Assembly (NCBI GenBank): GCA_027600665.1
Contig: JADGJL010000001.1
Span: 186,001-250,000, forward strand
Source: Irineochytrium annulatum
Lineage: Eukaryota; Chytridiomycota; Chytridiomycetes; Chytridiales; Chytridiaceae
DNA: 64,000 nucleotides
Direction: 5' to 3'
In this document: piece by piece, positions 8,807-17,087 of the stretch
Position numbering within the stretch: position 1 is the stretch's first letter
Layout: the number at the start of each line of letters is the position of its first letter
Translations under genes and position numbers: made by a program
Notes under the pieces: model-generated
Database searches by the model: none
What the model was told of the DNA's origin: nothing
Seen by the model: only the letters and a program-made list of their open reading frames with translations

Positions 8807-9589
8807 CTACATGGAGTTCTTCTCAAGATATTGGAGTGCCCTGTACATCTTCTCCTGCTCTTCCGGTCGGCCTGCTGAACTGAGGAAAGTGACCTGTTCC
8901 CCAATTCTGTCTCCATGCTGAGCAACCAATCCAAGCCGCTGCTTCAGATGATTCACGGTGCCTGTACTGCCATCAATAATCTGTATATGATCTGGCAGAA
9001 CCGTGCGCAGAATGGACGTATAGAATGGATAATGCGTGCAGCCAAGCACCACTGTACCATACACCTGAAGATCGAGATCTGCCAGCTTGAGCCGGAAATA
9101 ATCAGCGATTTTGCCCGGATCAAAATCCAGCTGTTCGCACCATTCCACAAGTTCCGGCAGCGCAATGGAATCCACACTGTGGTGATCATCAACACGCGAT
9201 ACCAGTTCGTTATACTTGGTTTGGCTCAAGGTGAGGGCCGTGGCAAATACAAGCACTCTCTTCCCACTCTCACGATTCATCTCCACGGCTGGTTTCACCG
9301 CAGGCTCCATACCAATAATCGGGATATCGTACTTGGCGCGCAGATCTTTAACAGCCAGACTGGTTGCAGTATTACAAGCAATTACGATTGCTCGGACATC
9401 CTCCTGAACGATGGCTTCCACACAATCAAAAATATGTCCTCTCACCTCATCCGCAGATTTGGTTCCATACGGGACATGCAAGGTATCCGCGTAATACAGG
9501 AATTTTTCTTCGGGAAACTGTTGTAATGCCTTATGCAAAACGGTCAAACCACCGATGCCTGAATCAAAAAAAGCAATTTTCTTATTCAA
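8807..9589 (-). CDS. racE: Glutamate racemase
   Basis: RacE/MurI interconverts L- and D-glutamate, supplying D-glutamate for peptidoglycan. The catalytic cysteines are visible in ACNTAT (Cys72) and GCTHYP (Cys184), with the opening motif FDSGIGGLTV and the DTLHVPYG segment. A GTG at 9598 overlaps the AGAGGTG ribosome site. The TTG at 9589, eight bases after AGAGG, gives a 260-residue protein beginning MNKKIAFFDSG and is preferred. Its leader contains copy A of the dispersed element (9725-9843). The downstream histidine phosphatase gene is probably co-transcribed. Confidence 0.93.
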   Translation of the reverse strand: MNKKIAFFDSGIGGLTVLHKALQQFPEEKFLYYADTLHVPYGTKSADEVRGHIFDCVEAIVQEDVRAIVIACNTATSLAVKDLRAKYDIPIIGMEPAVKPAVEMNRESGKRVLVFATALTLSQTKYNELVSRVDDHHSVDSIALPELVEWCEQLDFDPGKIADYFRLKLADLDLQVYGTVVLGCTHYPFYTSILRTVLPDHIQIIDGSTGTVNHLKQRLGLVAQHGDRIGEQVTFLSSAGRPEEQEKMYRALQYLEKNSM

Positions 9590-9724
9590 GGATTTCACCT
9601 CTATAATGTATTATTTCGGGTTCCAAGAACCTCTCAATGCTGCTCATGCTGACTGGAGGTGAGGTTTGTATTTCCGGCTCATCACACACTACAGTGCTTG
9701 ACGACTTGCGGGAACCATTCCGGT

Positions 9725-9843
9725 TACGGATCGTTCTTCTGATCGCTGTTGTCTCCAAAGCTTCTTGAATAAACTTATAGATGTATAAATTCGGAGACAA
9801 AGGCGAACGCTATCGCTTCTTCAGAATCGATTCCGTCCCCTCC
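9725..9843 (-). repeat. Dispersed structured element, copy A
   Basis: On the minus strand this reads GGAGGGGACGGAA, then TGAAGAAGCG, CGCCTTTGTCTCCG, a variable AT-rich centre, and GGAGACAACAGCGATC. GTCTCC (9751-9756) pairs with GGAGAC (9793-9798). The same order of blocks occurs at 20428-20581 with compensating changes in this stem. It lies in the leader of racE. A 72-codon frame over it is a shadow. Confidence 0.7.
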
Positions 9844-9885
9844 ATTATTTCCGCTAAGTCAGATACTAGGGATGATGATGAATTA

Positions 9886-10272
9886 TTATTCTACGTTTAT
9901 TTTATACTGCCTGAGCCAGTCCTTGCCACTATGCCACGCCTCTACAGGGTTGTGCTCTCCAAGCATTTCGCTACTTGCCTGAGCCATGATCCATTCCTTG
10001 AGACCGTTCTCCGAACTGGATTCGAGTTGCTGTAACAGGAGAAGAAGTCCTTCCTTACCCGTATTCAGGATGTCCCTGTAAACCTCCGGGTTACCAGCAA
10101 TGTAATCATTGGGATTGCTGCTGGTCAGCAGGAGAGGGTCACTAACTATCTGCTGCAGGTTGCTTTCGATGGTTGCTGATAATACTTGTTCTTCCGTCTG
10201 AGTCGAGCACGCCGTTACCGTCAGTGCAATACATCCAGATAACAAACCCAGAATCCATCTTCTGCGATTCAC
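9886..10272 (-). CDS. Putative lipoprotein
   Basis: This 128-residue protein has a type II signal peptide: basic start MNRRRW, hydrophobic stretch, and lipobox LTVTAC with the lipidated cysteine at about residue 22. The mature part is soluble and helical, with no family I recognise. It probably sits on the outer face of the membrane. The start is GTG, eight bases after AAGGAG. It follows the truncated GNAT remnant and is probably part of the same transcript. Confidence 0.7.
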   Translation of the reverse strand: MNRRRWILGLLSGCIALTVTACSTQTEEQVLSATIESNLQQIVSDPLLLTSSNPNDYIAGNPEVYRDILNTGKEGLLLLLQQLESSSENGLKEWIMAQASSEMLGEHNPVEAWHSGKDWLRQYKINVE

Positions 10273-10296
10273 TGGACCACTCCTTTCAACAACGAG

Positions 10297-10497
10297 TTAA
10301 CGCAACAGGGAAGCTGTCTGATCTAACTCCATAACCCATAACATCTCCGTCGCGTGATTGCCTGAACAACCAAACGAATTCACCGCATGGGTGATAAATT
10401 CAGCAAAGCTATCATCATAATTATACTCATCTCGGTAGATTCGGATATGCGCTTCAATGACATACTGAAGGTCCTTTTGTAGGAAAGTGCGGATCAT
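10297..10497 (-). pseudogene. Truncated GNAT acetyltransferase remnant
   Basis: The 66 codons resemble only the N-terminal third of a GNAT acetyltransferase of the type often found after MarR domains: IRTFLQKDLQYVIEAH, YRDEYNYD, then FAEFITHAV and LWVMELD. The frame stops just where the central strand and acetyl-CoA-binding motif A should begin. The next gene starts 25 bases later, so the rest is deleted rather than frameshifted within the visible sequence. The ATG overlaps the upstream GNAT stop (ATGA), so it may still be translated. A genuine short protein is the alternative. Confidence 0.6.
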
Positions 10498-11213
10498 CCA
10501 ACATCACAGCCCTTCCTCAACTCCACAGTTGTGATACTGAAATCTACACCGAACTGAATTAATCCCAATTTACGGGCAACTTGCTGTGAAGCGAGATTAT
10601 CCCAAGATGTACTGTAGATTGGCATGCGTCCACGTTCCTTGACATGATACTGCCAGCATTTTACCGTCTCCGCTGCATACCCATGTCCTCTATAACCAGG
10701 TGCCGTATAGAGACTTGCTTCCGCCCCATGTTCGGAAATCCGTGCGGAGCAGCACACTGCCACGGCAGAATCATCAATAACATAAGCCGAAACAGGCCAT
10801 TTTTCATGTAAGAGATCTGTTAATTCAGGGAAATGCTCTGCCAGCAAATTACACTGCTCCTGACCAATCAACTGAACCTGCCGATTCCATTCGTCAGATG
10901 ACTCAGGAAAGACATAGGCTGGTCCCATCCACACATGGTTAACTGGCTCAAAGGTCTGCACCTTTCGAATCAGTTTCGGAATATCCAATGGAAGCTCGCA
11001 TTCCTTACTCAATTCATCCATCAGATCCGGCGGTAACTGCTCATGGTAATAGATCAGTGAACCGGCAGAAGCCAATCCGATAAATATGGCTGGAGCCTGC
11101 CCACCACCCGGCTCGTTAATGCTTAATAGACGCTGTTGCTCATTGATTGTATATAACGTGCTCGCTTGTATCTTCAACATTTCCATAGACGGCAGGTTCG
11201 ATGTAGGAGCCAT
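10494..11213 (-). CDS. GNAT family N-acetyltransferase
   Basis: This is a 239-residue acetyltransferase. The C-terminal GNAT half carries YTAPGYRGHGYAAETVKCW, with the acetyl-CoA motif RGHGYA, and then STSWDNLASQQVARKLGL. The N-terminal half is longer than in simple GNATs and resembles the two-lobed GNAT_acetyltransf type. The substrate is unknown. Its stop overlaps the start of the GNAT remnant by four bases, and it begins directly after the zinc-ribbon gene. Confidence 0.8.
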   Translation of the reverse strand: MAPTSNLPSMEMLKIQASTLYTINEQQRLLSINEPGGGQAPAIFIGLASAGSLIYYHEQLPPDLMDELSKECELPLDIPKLIRKVQTFEPVNHVWMGPAYVFPESSDEWNRQVQLIGQEQCNLLAEHFPELTDLLHEKWPVSAYVIDDSAVAVCCSARISEHGAEASLYTAPGYRGHGYAAETVKCWQYHVKERGRMPIYSTSWDNLASQQVARKLGLIQFGVDFSITTVELRKGCDVG

Positions 11214-11215
11214 AT

Positions 11216-11587
11216 CTATGAAGTTAACCTTTGCAATAATCGTTTGCCTTCACTGCCTTTACCTGCTTCCTGCTGATCCAGAAAATCGGGTAATTCACGT
11301 AAATCTGACGGCCGATATCCAGCCCCACATCCACAATTATGAAAGGTATAACCATGGCGATACAGAATCATCACTTTGGTCCATTGTTTGCTATCATTTT
11401 GTTTGGGCGCCTGGAAATCCTGTCCCATGCTAACCATAGACGCAGCACATTGTGGACATTTATATTCGAGTTGTTCCACAACTTCAGGGCGAAGGTCGTA
11501 TCTGGAAACTTGTTTAAATGATTTGCGACAATTGAAGCATGCATAGATGTCTTTGTATGGTCCTGACATCGCATATCTGCACATCAT
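11216..11587 (-). CDS. Zinc-ribbon protein
   Basis: This 123-residue protein has two CxxC knuckles, CFNC (residues 17-20) and CPQC (about 44-47), that should bind zinc. A conserved QAPKQNDSKQW segment and a C-terminal FHNCGCGAGYRP motif follow. Similar conserved hypothetical proteins occur in Bacillus-group genomes; no function is known. A longer frame reaches 11707, but it would overlap the kinase gene. The ATG at 11587 follows AAGGGGGTG and is preferred. Confidence 0.75.
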   Translation of the reverse strand: MMCRYAMSGPYKDIYACFNCRKSFKQVSRYDLRPEVVEQLEYKCPQCAASMVSMGQDFQAPKQNDSKQWTKVMILYRHGYTFHNCGCGAGYRPSDLRELPDFLDQQEAGKGSEGKRLLQRLTS

Positions 11588-11679
11588 CTGCACCCCCTTA
11601 ATAATTTCCATTATACGGTATTTATCACACACATACGAATGGATTTTGCATATTTGCGAATAATTCGTATACGCGCTCC

Positions 11680-12561
11680 TTACCTTTGCATTGCAGCTTC
11701 TTTCCATGCCTCACCGAGTTCTGCAATCGATGCATACCGCTGGGACCGATCTGCGCTGACTGCACGTATCACAACCTGATATAAAGCCTCTCCAGCATCC
11801 CATCTATCATATGAATGGTCTTTCTCCCCACCCAGCAGCGCGAATGCCATGGCTCCCATATTGAATACATTGGTAACCGCATCTATGAGTGCACCCAGCT
11901 CGAATTCCTCTGGAGACATGAAACGGGAGGATCCCCACATACGCCCCATGGTATTGGTAAAAGAGCCCTTCCGATACAAGTCTATATCACAAATTTTCAT
12001 GACGTACTTGTCAAAATCATAGATCAGACTGCCGTCATACAGATCAACAGCCACATACCCTCTCCGCTCCACCTCGATATGAAAATCAAGAATCTGCTCC
12101 ATCGCGCCAATCCTTGTCTTCACCGGAAGTTGTCTGAACTGATAGTAGGGGGAACGAGGATCTTCATATTTGGCCGGAGGCGGAAATTTCCAGTGGTTAT
12201 GAAGATTCTCCCCCTCCACCCAATCGAATACACAGACATACCCTTGCTCCGTTGCAAAATGATCCGTTAGTCGGATCAACGTGTCATGCTTCAAATCTTC
12301 ATAGACGGAAACAGATGATTTCAGATTACGAATGGCTTCCGGGGGACTTCCCGTATGATTCGCATGAATGGTACGTGCTCCCGCATACTTTACGAACAAC
12401 CTCTTTCCATCCTTTTGCACGATACCGAAGGAGAGATTTCCTGAATCCTGCTGATCGAATACGCGAAAGACCGTACCCAAGGGCCGTAACCAATCAAATG
12501 AGTGAGACTCTTTCAAGACAAAGGAAATACCGTCGATCTCAAGTTCAACTTGACCTGTCAT
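11680..12561 (-). CDS. Protein kinase-like protein, atypical active site
   Basis: This 293-residue protein has a eukaryotic-type protein kinase fold. The N-lobe lysine is in LFVKYAG (near residue 58), a hinge follows at CVFDWVEGENL, and a C-lobe MSPEEF motif resembles the APE region. The usual HRDLKxxN is replaced by VAVDLYDGS, keeping the Asp. The DFG position reads ICDID. It could be an active divergent kinase or a pseudokinase. The ATG at 12561 follows AGGAGGTG. The target is unknown. Confidence 0.75.
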   Translation of the reverse strand: MTGQVELEIDGISFVLKESHSFDWLRPLGTVFRVFDQQDSGNLSFGIVQKDGKRLFVKYAGARTIHANHTGSPPEAIRNLKSSVSVYEDLKHDTLIRLTDHFATEQGYVCVFDWVEGENLHNHWKFPPPAKYEDPRSPYYQFRQLPVKTRIGAMEQILDFHIEVERRGYVAVDLYDGSLIYDFDKYVMKICDIDLYRKGSFTNTMGRMWGSSRFMSPEEFELGALIDAVTNVFNMGAMAFALLGGEKDHSYDRWDAGEALYQVVIRAVSADRSQRYASIAELGEAWKEAAMQR

Positions 12562-12600
12562 AGGGCACCTCCTGCTGTGATATCTTCATCATATTGAATG

Positions 12601-13134
12601 CTACGTATAAAAGTAATTCATATGCGCCTCATCATATCCCTGACCATGGACCTCCAGTGCGTTACGCTCAATGCCATACACTTCAAATCCATATCGCTCG
12701 TATAAGCGTCTGGCTGATTCATTCGTCGTTACCACACTCAGATTAATTTGCTTGATGCCTTCCAGATATCTTCCCCGTTCCAAGACTTCCTGGAGCAATT
12801 GCGATGCCAGATCGTTTCCCCGATATGGCGGAGCAACATAGACGCCCCAGATTATGCCTTTGTGCCTGAGCTTCAGGCCATATTCTCTCTTGAAACCCAT
12901 CATTCCCGCGAGTGTTCCTTCTGTTGTATATGCGCCCAGGATATAATCGTCGGGCTCGTTATGTATGCGTTCCTGCACTTCATTCATGGGAATCCGAATG
13001 GATAATTCAAAGGAAGCCCCAAAGGCTTCAGGATGTGTTTTCAATGCTTCCAGTCGAAACGGCCAGTATACATCTGCTTCATCCCGCTTAATATTGCGAA
13101 AGATATAGGTTTCTTGCTTTCCATTTTCGTTCAT
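12601..13134 (-). CDS. GNAT family N-acetyltransferase
   Basis: This is a 177-residue GNAT. The core is visible as IWGVYVAPPYRGNDLASQLLQEVL, with the acetyl-CoA loop YRGNDLA, followed by NLSVVTTNESARRLYERYGF. It resembles broad-specificity acetyltransferases acting on small amines or protein N-termini; the acceptor is not readable. The ATG overlaps the stop of the upstream DJ-1 gene by four bases, so the two are translationally coupled. Confidence 0.85.
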   Translation of the reverse strand: MNENGKQETYIFRNIKRDEADVYWPFRLEALKTHPEAFGASFELSIRIPMNEVQERIHNEPDDYILGAYTTEGTLAGMMGFKREYGLKLRHKGIIWGVYVAPPYRGNDLASQLLQEVLERGRYLEGIKQINLSVVTTNESARRLYERYGFEVYGIERNALEVHGQGYDEAHMNYFYT

Positions 13135-13712
13135 TCTTCGACCACTCCCTCCATTTCATAAGGATAATCGATCTGGAGTTTCACATTTGCTGCCGCTTCC
13201 TGTCCTGCAAGCAACCCAACAACATAAATTCCCAGATCAATGGACGTGGCTACTCCACCGGCTGTAATTACATTTCCATCTCGCACGATCCGGCTCTGAA
13301 TAACCTCAGCAACGTACGGCTGAAGCAGATCATAGGTATACGGATGTGTCGTCGCTCTTTTACCAGACAAAAATCCAGCCGCTCCCAGCAGAAGAGAGCC
13401 TGTGCACACGGATACCTTCAGAGGAACAGACTCCGCTTGTTTCAACCAGTCCACAAACGCCTCGTCGTATCGCAGCTTACGCGTTCCCATGCCCCCGGGG
13501 ACAAACACGAGATCATATTCCGACAGGTCAGGCTTCACTCGATCCACCTTCATCGTTAAACCAGACTCATCCGTGACCTGATCTGTCATTGCACAGGTTT
13601 CCCATGTTGTTCCTTTGGTTTGTTCAAAGAAATTCAACCGATTGATCACATCATAAAACCCAGCAAAATCAAGGAAAGTCAGTCCATCAAACAAAACGAA
13701 TGCAATTTTCAT
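13131..13712 (-). CDS. DJ-1/PfpI family protein
   Basis: This 193-residue protein has a class I glutamine-amidotransferase-like fold. The nucleophile elbow is VSVCTGSLLLGAAG, with Cys near residue 103, and the earlier LVFVPGGMGTR provides the conserved glycine-rich turn. The layout is closest to ThiJ/PfpI and isonitrile-hydratase-like members, but the reaction is not certain. The ATG at 13712 lies six bases after GGAGG. A TTG at 13718 is too close to that site. It is coupled to the GNAT gene. Confidence 0.82.
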   Translation of the reverse strand: MKIAFVLFDGLTFLDFAGFYDVINRLNFFEQTKGTTWETCAMTDQVTDESGLTMKVDRVKPDLSEYDLVFVPGGMGTRKLRYDEAFVDWLKQAESVPLKVSVCTGSLLLGAAGFLSGKRATTHPYTYDLLQPYVAEVIQSRIVRDGNVITAGGVATSIDLGIYVVGLLAGQEAAANVKLQIDYPYEMEGVVEE

Positions 13713-13730
13713 TGGCAACCTCCGCTTATT

Positions 13731-13877
13731 TTAATTTGGAGAACTCTGGTTATGTTTTTGATTCCGATCCCGTTCCATCGCTTCCTTCACCCAATCACGT
13801 TCCGGCAGCTTGCTGTTGATTCGCAAGAGCAAGCCCACAATCACAAGAAGCAGAATAACAACAATGATTTCAAACAC
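13731..13877 (-). CDS. Small single-span membrane protein
   Basis: This 48-residue protein starts at GTG 13877 with a GAGGGG ribosome site seven bases upstream. It begins with a hydrophobic helix of about 18 residues (FEIIVVILLLVIVGLLL), then a charged tail containing LPERDWVKEAMERDR. Codon use and an intact ribosome site argue that it is real. It is predicted membrane-anchored with a cytoplasmic tail. It lies 18 bases upstream of the DJ-1 gene, so it probably shares that transcript. I do not recognise the family. Confidence 0.65.
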   Translation of the reverse strand: MFEIIVVILLLVIVGLLLRINSKLPERDWVKEAMERDRNQKHNQSSPN

Positions 13878-13937
13878 GAATCCACCCCTCTCTAGGAAAT
13901 AGCCGCAATTGTGAATGGATACTGAAGTATATAATCT

Positions 13938-14876
13938 CTATTTTAAACCACGGGCAATGATCCATTCCAGCCACTTCCACGGTAGCAATGCTTTACCTAT
14001 GATCAGCACACGCGATCCTTTGCCCAGCGCATATCGAAGCTTTGGTGCACGCATCCGTGCAATTCGTCCAATCAGATCTGCTACCTCCTGTGGGTCAGGT
14101 GCCGTCTCGCTTGCATGTTGGGAATAACGAAGGACCGCATCCAGCTTATGTTTATACGGAGAGTCCTCGCTCTGGTGAATCTCACCCAGACCTTTATTCC
14201 AGATCGGCGTACGATAAGCACCTGGCTCAACCAATACCACGCGAACCCCGAACGAAGACATCTCATGCCGCAGACTTTCCGAGAATCCCTCCACAGCGAA
14301 TTTGGAGGCAGCATATGGAGCATAACCCGGAAAACCGGACAACCCGCTGACACTGGACAAGTTAACAATTAGACCTTGCTTCTGTTCACGCATCACAGGC
14401 AGGACTGCACGTGTCACAGCGATTAACCCAAACAGATTCGTATCCATCTGGCGCCGCCAATCCTCCATCGATACTTCCTCAATGAACCCGCCAACCGCAA
14501 ATCCTGCATTGTTCACCAGTATGTCGATGCGCCCATAATCCAGAACGACTTTGGTTATAGCTGCTTGCACCGATTCAGAATCCGTAACGTCCAACTGCTC
14601 ATACACCAAACGTTCTGTTATGCCTGCCTCTCCTGCAAGTCTGACCAACTCTTCTCTTCGATTCAGGTCACGCATGGTGGCAACAACAAGGTATCCCTGC
14701 TTGGCAAGAGTAATGGCCGTTAACATACCGAAGCCACTGGATGTGCCTGTAATGAGAGCCACGGGATCATATGCACCGGATGTTGATATTCTTTTTTCCT
14801 TCGTTTCTTCATTTCTATGATTCTCTGTCTGCATCCGTTGCTGTCCATCTCCTATCTTATATGTCACCACTGTCAT
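13938..14876 (-). CDS. SDR family oxidoreductase
   Basis: This is a classical short-chain dehydrogenase/reductase of 312 residues. The Rossmann motif TGTSSGFG is at 43-50, NNAG at about 122-125, and the catalytic YxxxK is Tyr188-Lys192 with a preceding LSSVSG. An alternative start exists at 14834, and the longest frame begins at 14969 inside the upstream gene. The ATG at 14876 was chosen for its AGCAGGTGG site. It is the last gene of the KAS III operon, 37 bases after the adenylating enzyme, and may reduce a pathway ketone. Confidence 0.85.
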   Translation of the reverse strand: MTVVTYKIGDGQQRMQTENHRNEETKEKRISTSGAYDPVALITGTSSGFGMLTAITLAKQGYLVVATMRDLNRREELVRLAGEAGITERLVYEQLDVTDSESVQAAITKVVLDYGRIDILVNNAGFAVGGFIEEVSMEDWRRQMDTNLFGLIAVTRAVLPVMREQKQGLIVNLSSVSGLSGFPGYAPYAASKFAVEGFSESLRHEMSSFGVRVVLVEPGAYRTPIWNKGLGEIHQSEDSPYKHKLDAVLRYSQHASETAPDPQEVADLIGRIARMRAPKLRYALGKGSRVLIIGKALLPWKWLEWIIARGLK

Positions 14877-14913
14877 GCAGCCACCTGCTCTCCCCCAATA
14901 TTTTCTCACCAAC

Positions 14914-16230
14914 TCAATCAAGCTGTCTCTCCACCCTGCGTAGCTTGGTGACCCCTGGTTTGAACGCATACGGAACGAATCTCACCTCCGGTAAAGTACA
15001 ATCCATCCTGTCTGCCAACTTGTTCAATTCATGCAACACATCAGCCCTTACTTGCTCCATTGCTGCATTTCCACCAAGTACTAGCGATACCTCCATCGTC
15101 CCGTCCCCACGTTGCACCACACGATAATGTTCAATATCCGGCGAAGCCGCAATGACGGCGCGAGTAACGAAATCCGGAAAGACCGGTACAGACACATCCG
15201 TATGCAGTTGTTCAAAATAAAGCGTATCATCACAGCGGCCTTCAATCCGCTCAATCGCTGTAAACAGAGAACCGCAGGCACATGGCGTCGCCGCCTCGGT
15301 CAGAATATCATTCAGCCGATACCGGATGATCGGCTGTGATGTTCTGGAGAAGTCCGTAATAATGGGCACGAACCGGCGGGTATCCGGGTCCATGTACTCT
15401 TTTTCAATATGGACTATATCCTCATTCAAATGCAGTGTGCCATAACGACAGGTCGCTCCCAGAAACCCTTCTGTACACTGGTAGACTTGATGAACGGTCT
15501 GTCCAAAGACCTGCTCCAGTACCTTGCGATCCAGGGGGTCCAGCACCTCGGCAACCGAGATTATTTTATCGGGTACAGCGGTCAGGTGACCCGCCACATA
15601 GGCGTCCGCCAACAGACGCAGCATGGATGGGGGAGCCACCCATACGGTAGGTTGGTATTCTTCCAACCGTCTCACCAAGGTCTCCACACGCTCCAGCAGA
15701 TCAAAGTACTGGAACTGTAACTTCCCACGCTGCACCGATTCATACAGATTACTGTTGGCCCGCAGGAAAAACGCAATTTTGGCAGGTTTCCACAGTCCAC
15801 CAGGCAGCAGCTTGGCCAGCACCGTGCCCGTCCACGCATCCTGCTCCTGATCACTTACCAGAAATATTCCCCGGTTCCCTGACGTACCCGAGGACAATCC
15901 AACAGTCACTCCCTGAATGGAGGGTTTGAAGTCACGCGTTTCTTCACTTTCACCTGCTAGAGCCAACGCTTCATCCTTGGTAATGCCTACCGTATTCAGT
16001 GTATCAAAGTTCTCCATCATGATTGATTTGTCAATCAACGGAAAGCTTCTCCAGTTGGATGCGTCCACGCCACCCCACCACTTTCGGTAAAACGGAGATC
16101 GGGCGCGGATCTGATGGACATGTCGAATAATCCGGCGCTCTTGCCAGCGCTCCAGTTGTTCCCGCGTTTTCCATGTTCGCAGCCCGCGTGCAAGCGCATA
16201 ATGTACTACAATACGAAGGGTATTGCTCAT
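14914..16230 (-). CDS. Adenylate-forming enzyme, F390-synthetase/PaaK-like
   Basis: This 438-residue member of the ANL adenylating superfamily is nearest to phenylacetate-CoA ligase and F390-synthetase-related proteins. The nucleotide-binding loop SSGTSGNRG is at residues 113-121. Further conserved parts are VWVAPPSMLRLLAD, YQCTEGFLGA and RYRLNDI. It should activate a carboxylate as an acyl-AMP; the acceptor is unknown. The ATG at 16230 overlaps the MBL stop by four bases and follows AGGAGG. Within this operon it is the likely loading or ligating step. Confidence 0.82.
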   Translation of the reverse strand: MSNTLRIVVHYALARGLRTWKTREQLERWQERRIIRHVHQIRARSPFYRKWWGGVDASNWRSFPLIDKSIMMENFDTLNTVGITKDEALALAGESEETRDFKPSIQGVTVGLSSGTSGNRGIFLVSDQEQDAWTGTVLAKLLPGGLWKPAKIAFFLRANSNLYESVQRGKLQFQYFDLLERVETLVRRLEEYQPTVWVAPPSMLRLLADAYVAGHLTAVPDKIISVAEVLDPLDRKVLEQVFGQTVHQVYQCTEGFLGATCRYGTLHLNEDIVHIEKEYMDPDTRRFVPIITDFSRTSQPIIRYRLNDILTEAATPCACGSLFTAIERIEGRCDDTLYFEQLHTDVSVPVFPDFVTRAVIAASPDIEHYRVVQRGDGTMEVSLVLGGNAAMEQVRADVLHELNKLADRMDCTLPEVRFVPYAFKPGVTKLRRVERQLD

Positions 16231-17087
16231 CGTTTCAGCCCTCCTGTGCCCCAAGCGTCCAGCACATCTCGGCAGTGACTCGGCACAATCCGAATGTCGG
16301 GAAACTGCTGATGCAGCTGAACCAACTTGTCAAAGTTACGGTGGTATTCCTGTCGATCAGACATAATGATCCCCGCGAGCGCATGAGGCCTGCGCTGTTC
16401 ACGAAAAGCCCGACTCGACCACACGGCATCCGCGCACAGGAAATAATCATGTTCTTCTGTACGCAACAGAAGTCCCATCATGCCTTCCGCATGACCGGAT
16501 ACCTCCACCCCCAGCAGACTGCCATCGCCGAAGATATCGTAAACCTCATCATAAGGGAACGATTCTCCCTCTCTTGTCCACCGCTCCGGCTGACGCGTAA
16601 CAGGCAAGGATCTGGCTACAAAATCTTCAGGCAACAATCCAGACAGATAACCTGCCTTCACAGCCGCAATCGGACCGAGTGAGCGCACAGCATCATAAGC
16701 CCTTGGCAGATAGATGAATTGTGCCTCCGGGAAATCTCGTACACCTGCGATGTGATCGCCATGAAAATGGGAGAGGATAATATACCGGATATCCGAAGCT
16801 TTCAGCCCAAGCCCAGCCAAAAAATGAACGGCACTATCCTCTTCACGATAGACAACCGGTGTAATATGACGATACAGTGCATTGGGCAGATGAGCCGTTT
16901 CCTTGAAAAAGCGGGAGCTATATCCCGTATCCAGCAGGATTGGTCCATGTACAGGGTGAATGATGCAGGCAAAACCTGCCGGGAAAGGCACCGGCTTCAA
17001 CCGACCACCCCGCAGCGTCAGAAATTCTGGATGTGTACAGTAACCTGCTGCACCCAGATATAGTTCTACCGGAGTTGTTGTCAGCAT
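16227..17087 (-). CDS. MBL fold metallo-hydrolase
   Basis: This 286-residue protein has a metallo-beta-lactamase fold. The di-metal motif HFHGDH is at residues 107-112, with LLDTGYSSRF before it and later metal-binding regions SGHAEGMMG and a C-terminal PSHCRDVL. It resembles quorum-quenching lactonase-like hydrolases, so it may open a lactone or thioester; that is an inference. The ATG at 17087 follows GGAGG. It overlaps the epimerase stop by seven bases. Confidence 0.85.
   Translation of the reverse strand: MLTTTPVELYLGAAGYCTHPEFLTLRGGRLKPVPFPAGFACIIHPVHGPILLDTGYSSRFFKETAHLPNALYRHITPVVYREEDSAVHFLAGLGLKASDIRYIILSHFHGDHIAGVRDFPEAQFIYLPRAYDAVRSLGPIAAVKAGYLSGLLPEDFVARSLPVTRQPERWTREGESFPYDEVYDIFGDGSLLGVEVSGHAEGMMGLLLRTEEHDYFLCADAVWSSRAFREQRRPHALAGIIMSDRQEYHRNFDKLVQLHQQFPDIRIVPSHCRDVLDAWGTGGLKR

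Noticed and set aside
9582..9800. 72-codon minus frame overlapping racE start
   Set aside because: It lies across the dispersed element and the racE leader, and the matching region of copy B does not keep the frame.
14234..14914. Coding potential on the plus strand within the SDR and adenylating genes
   Set aside because: Plus frames there mirror high-GC codons of real minus genes and have no ribosome sites or family motifs.
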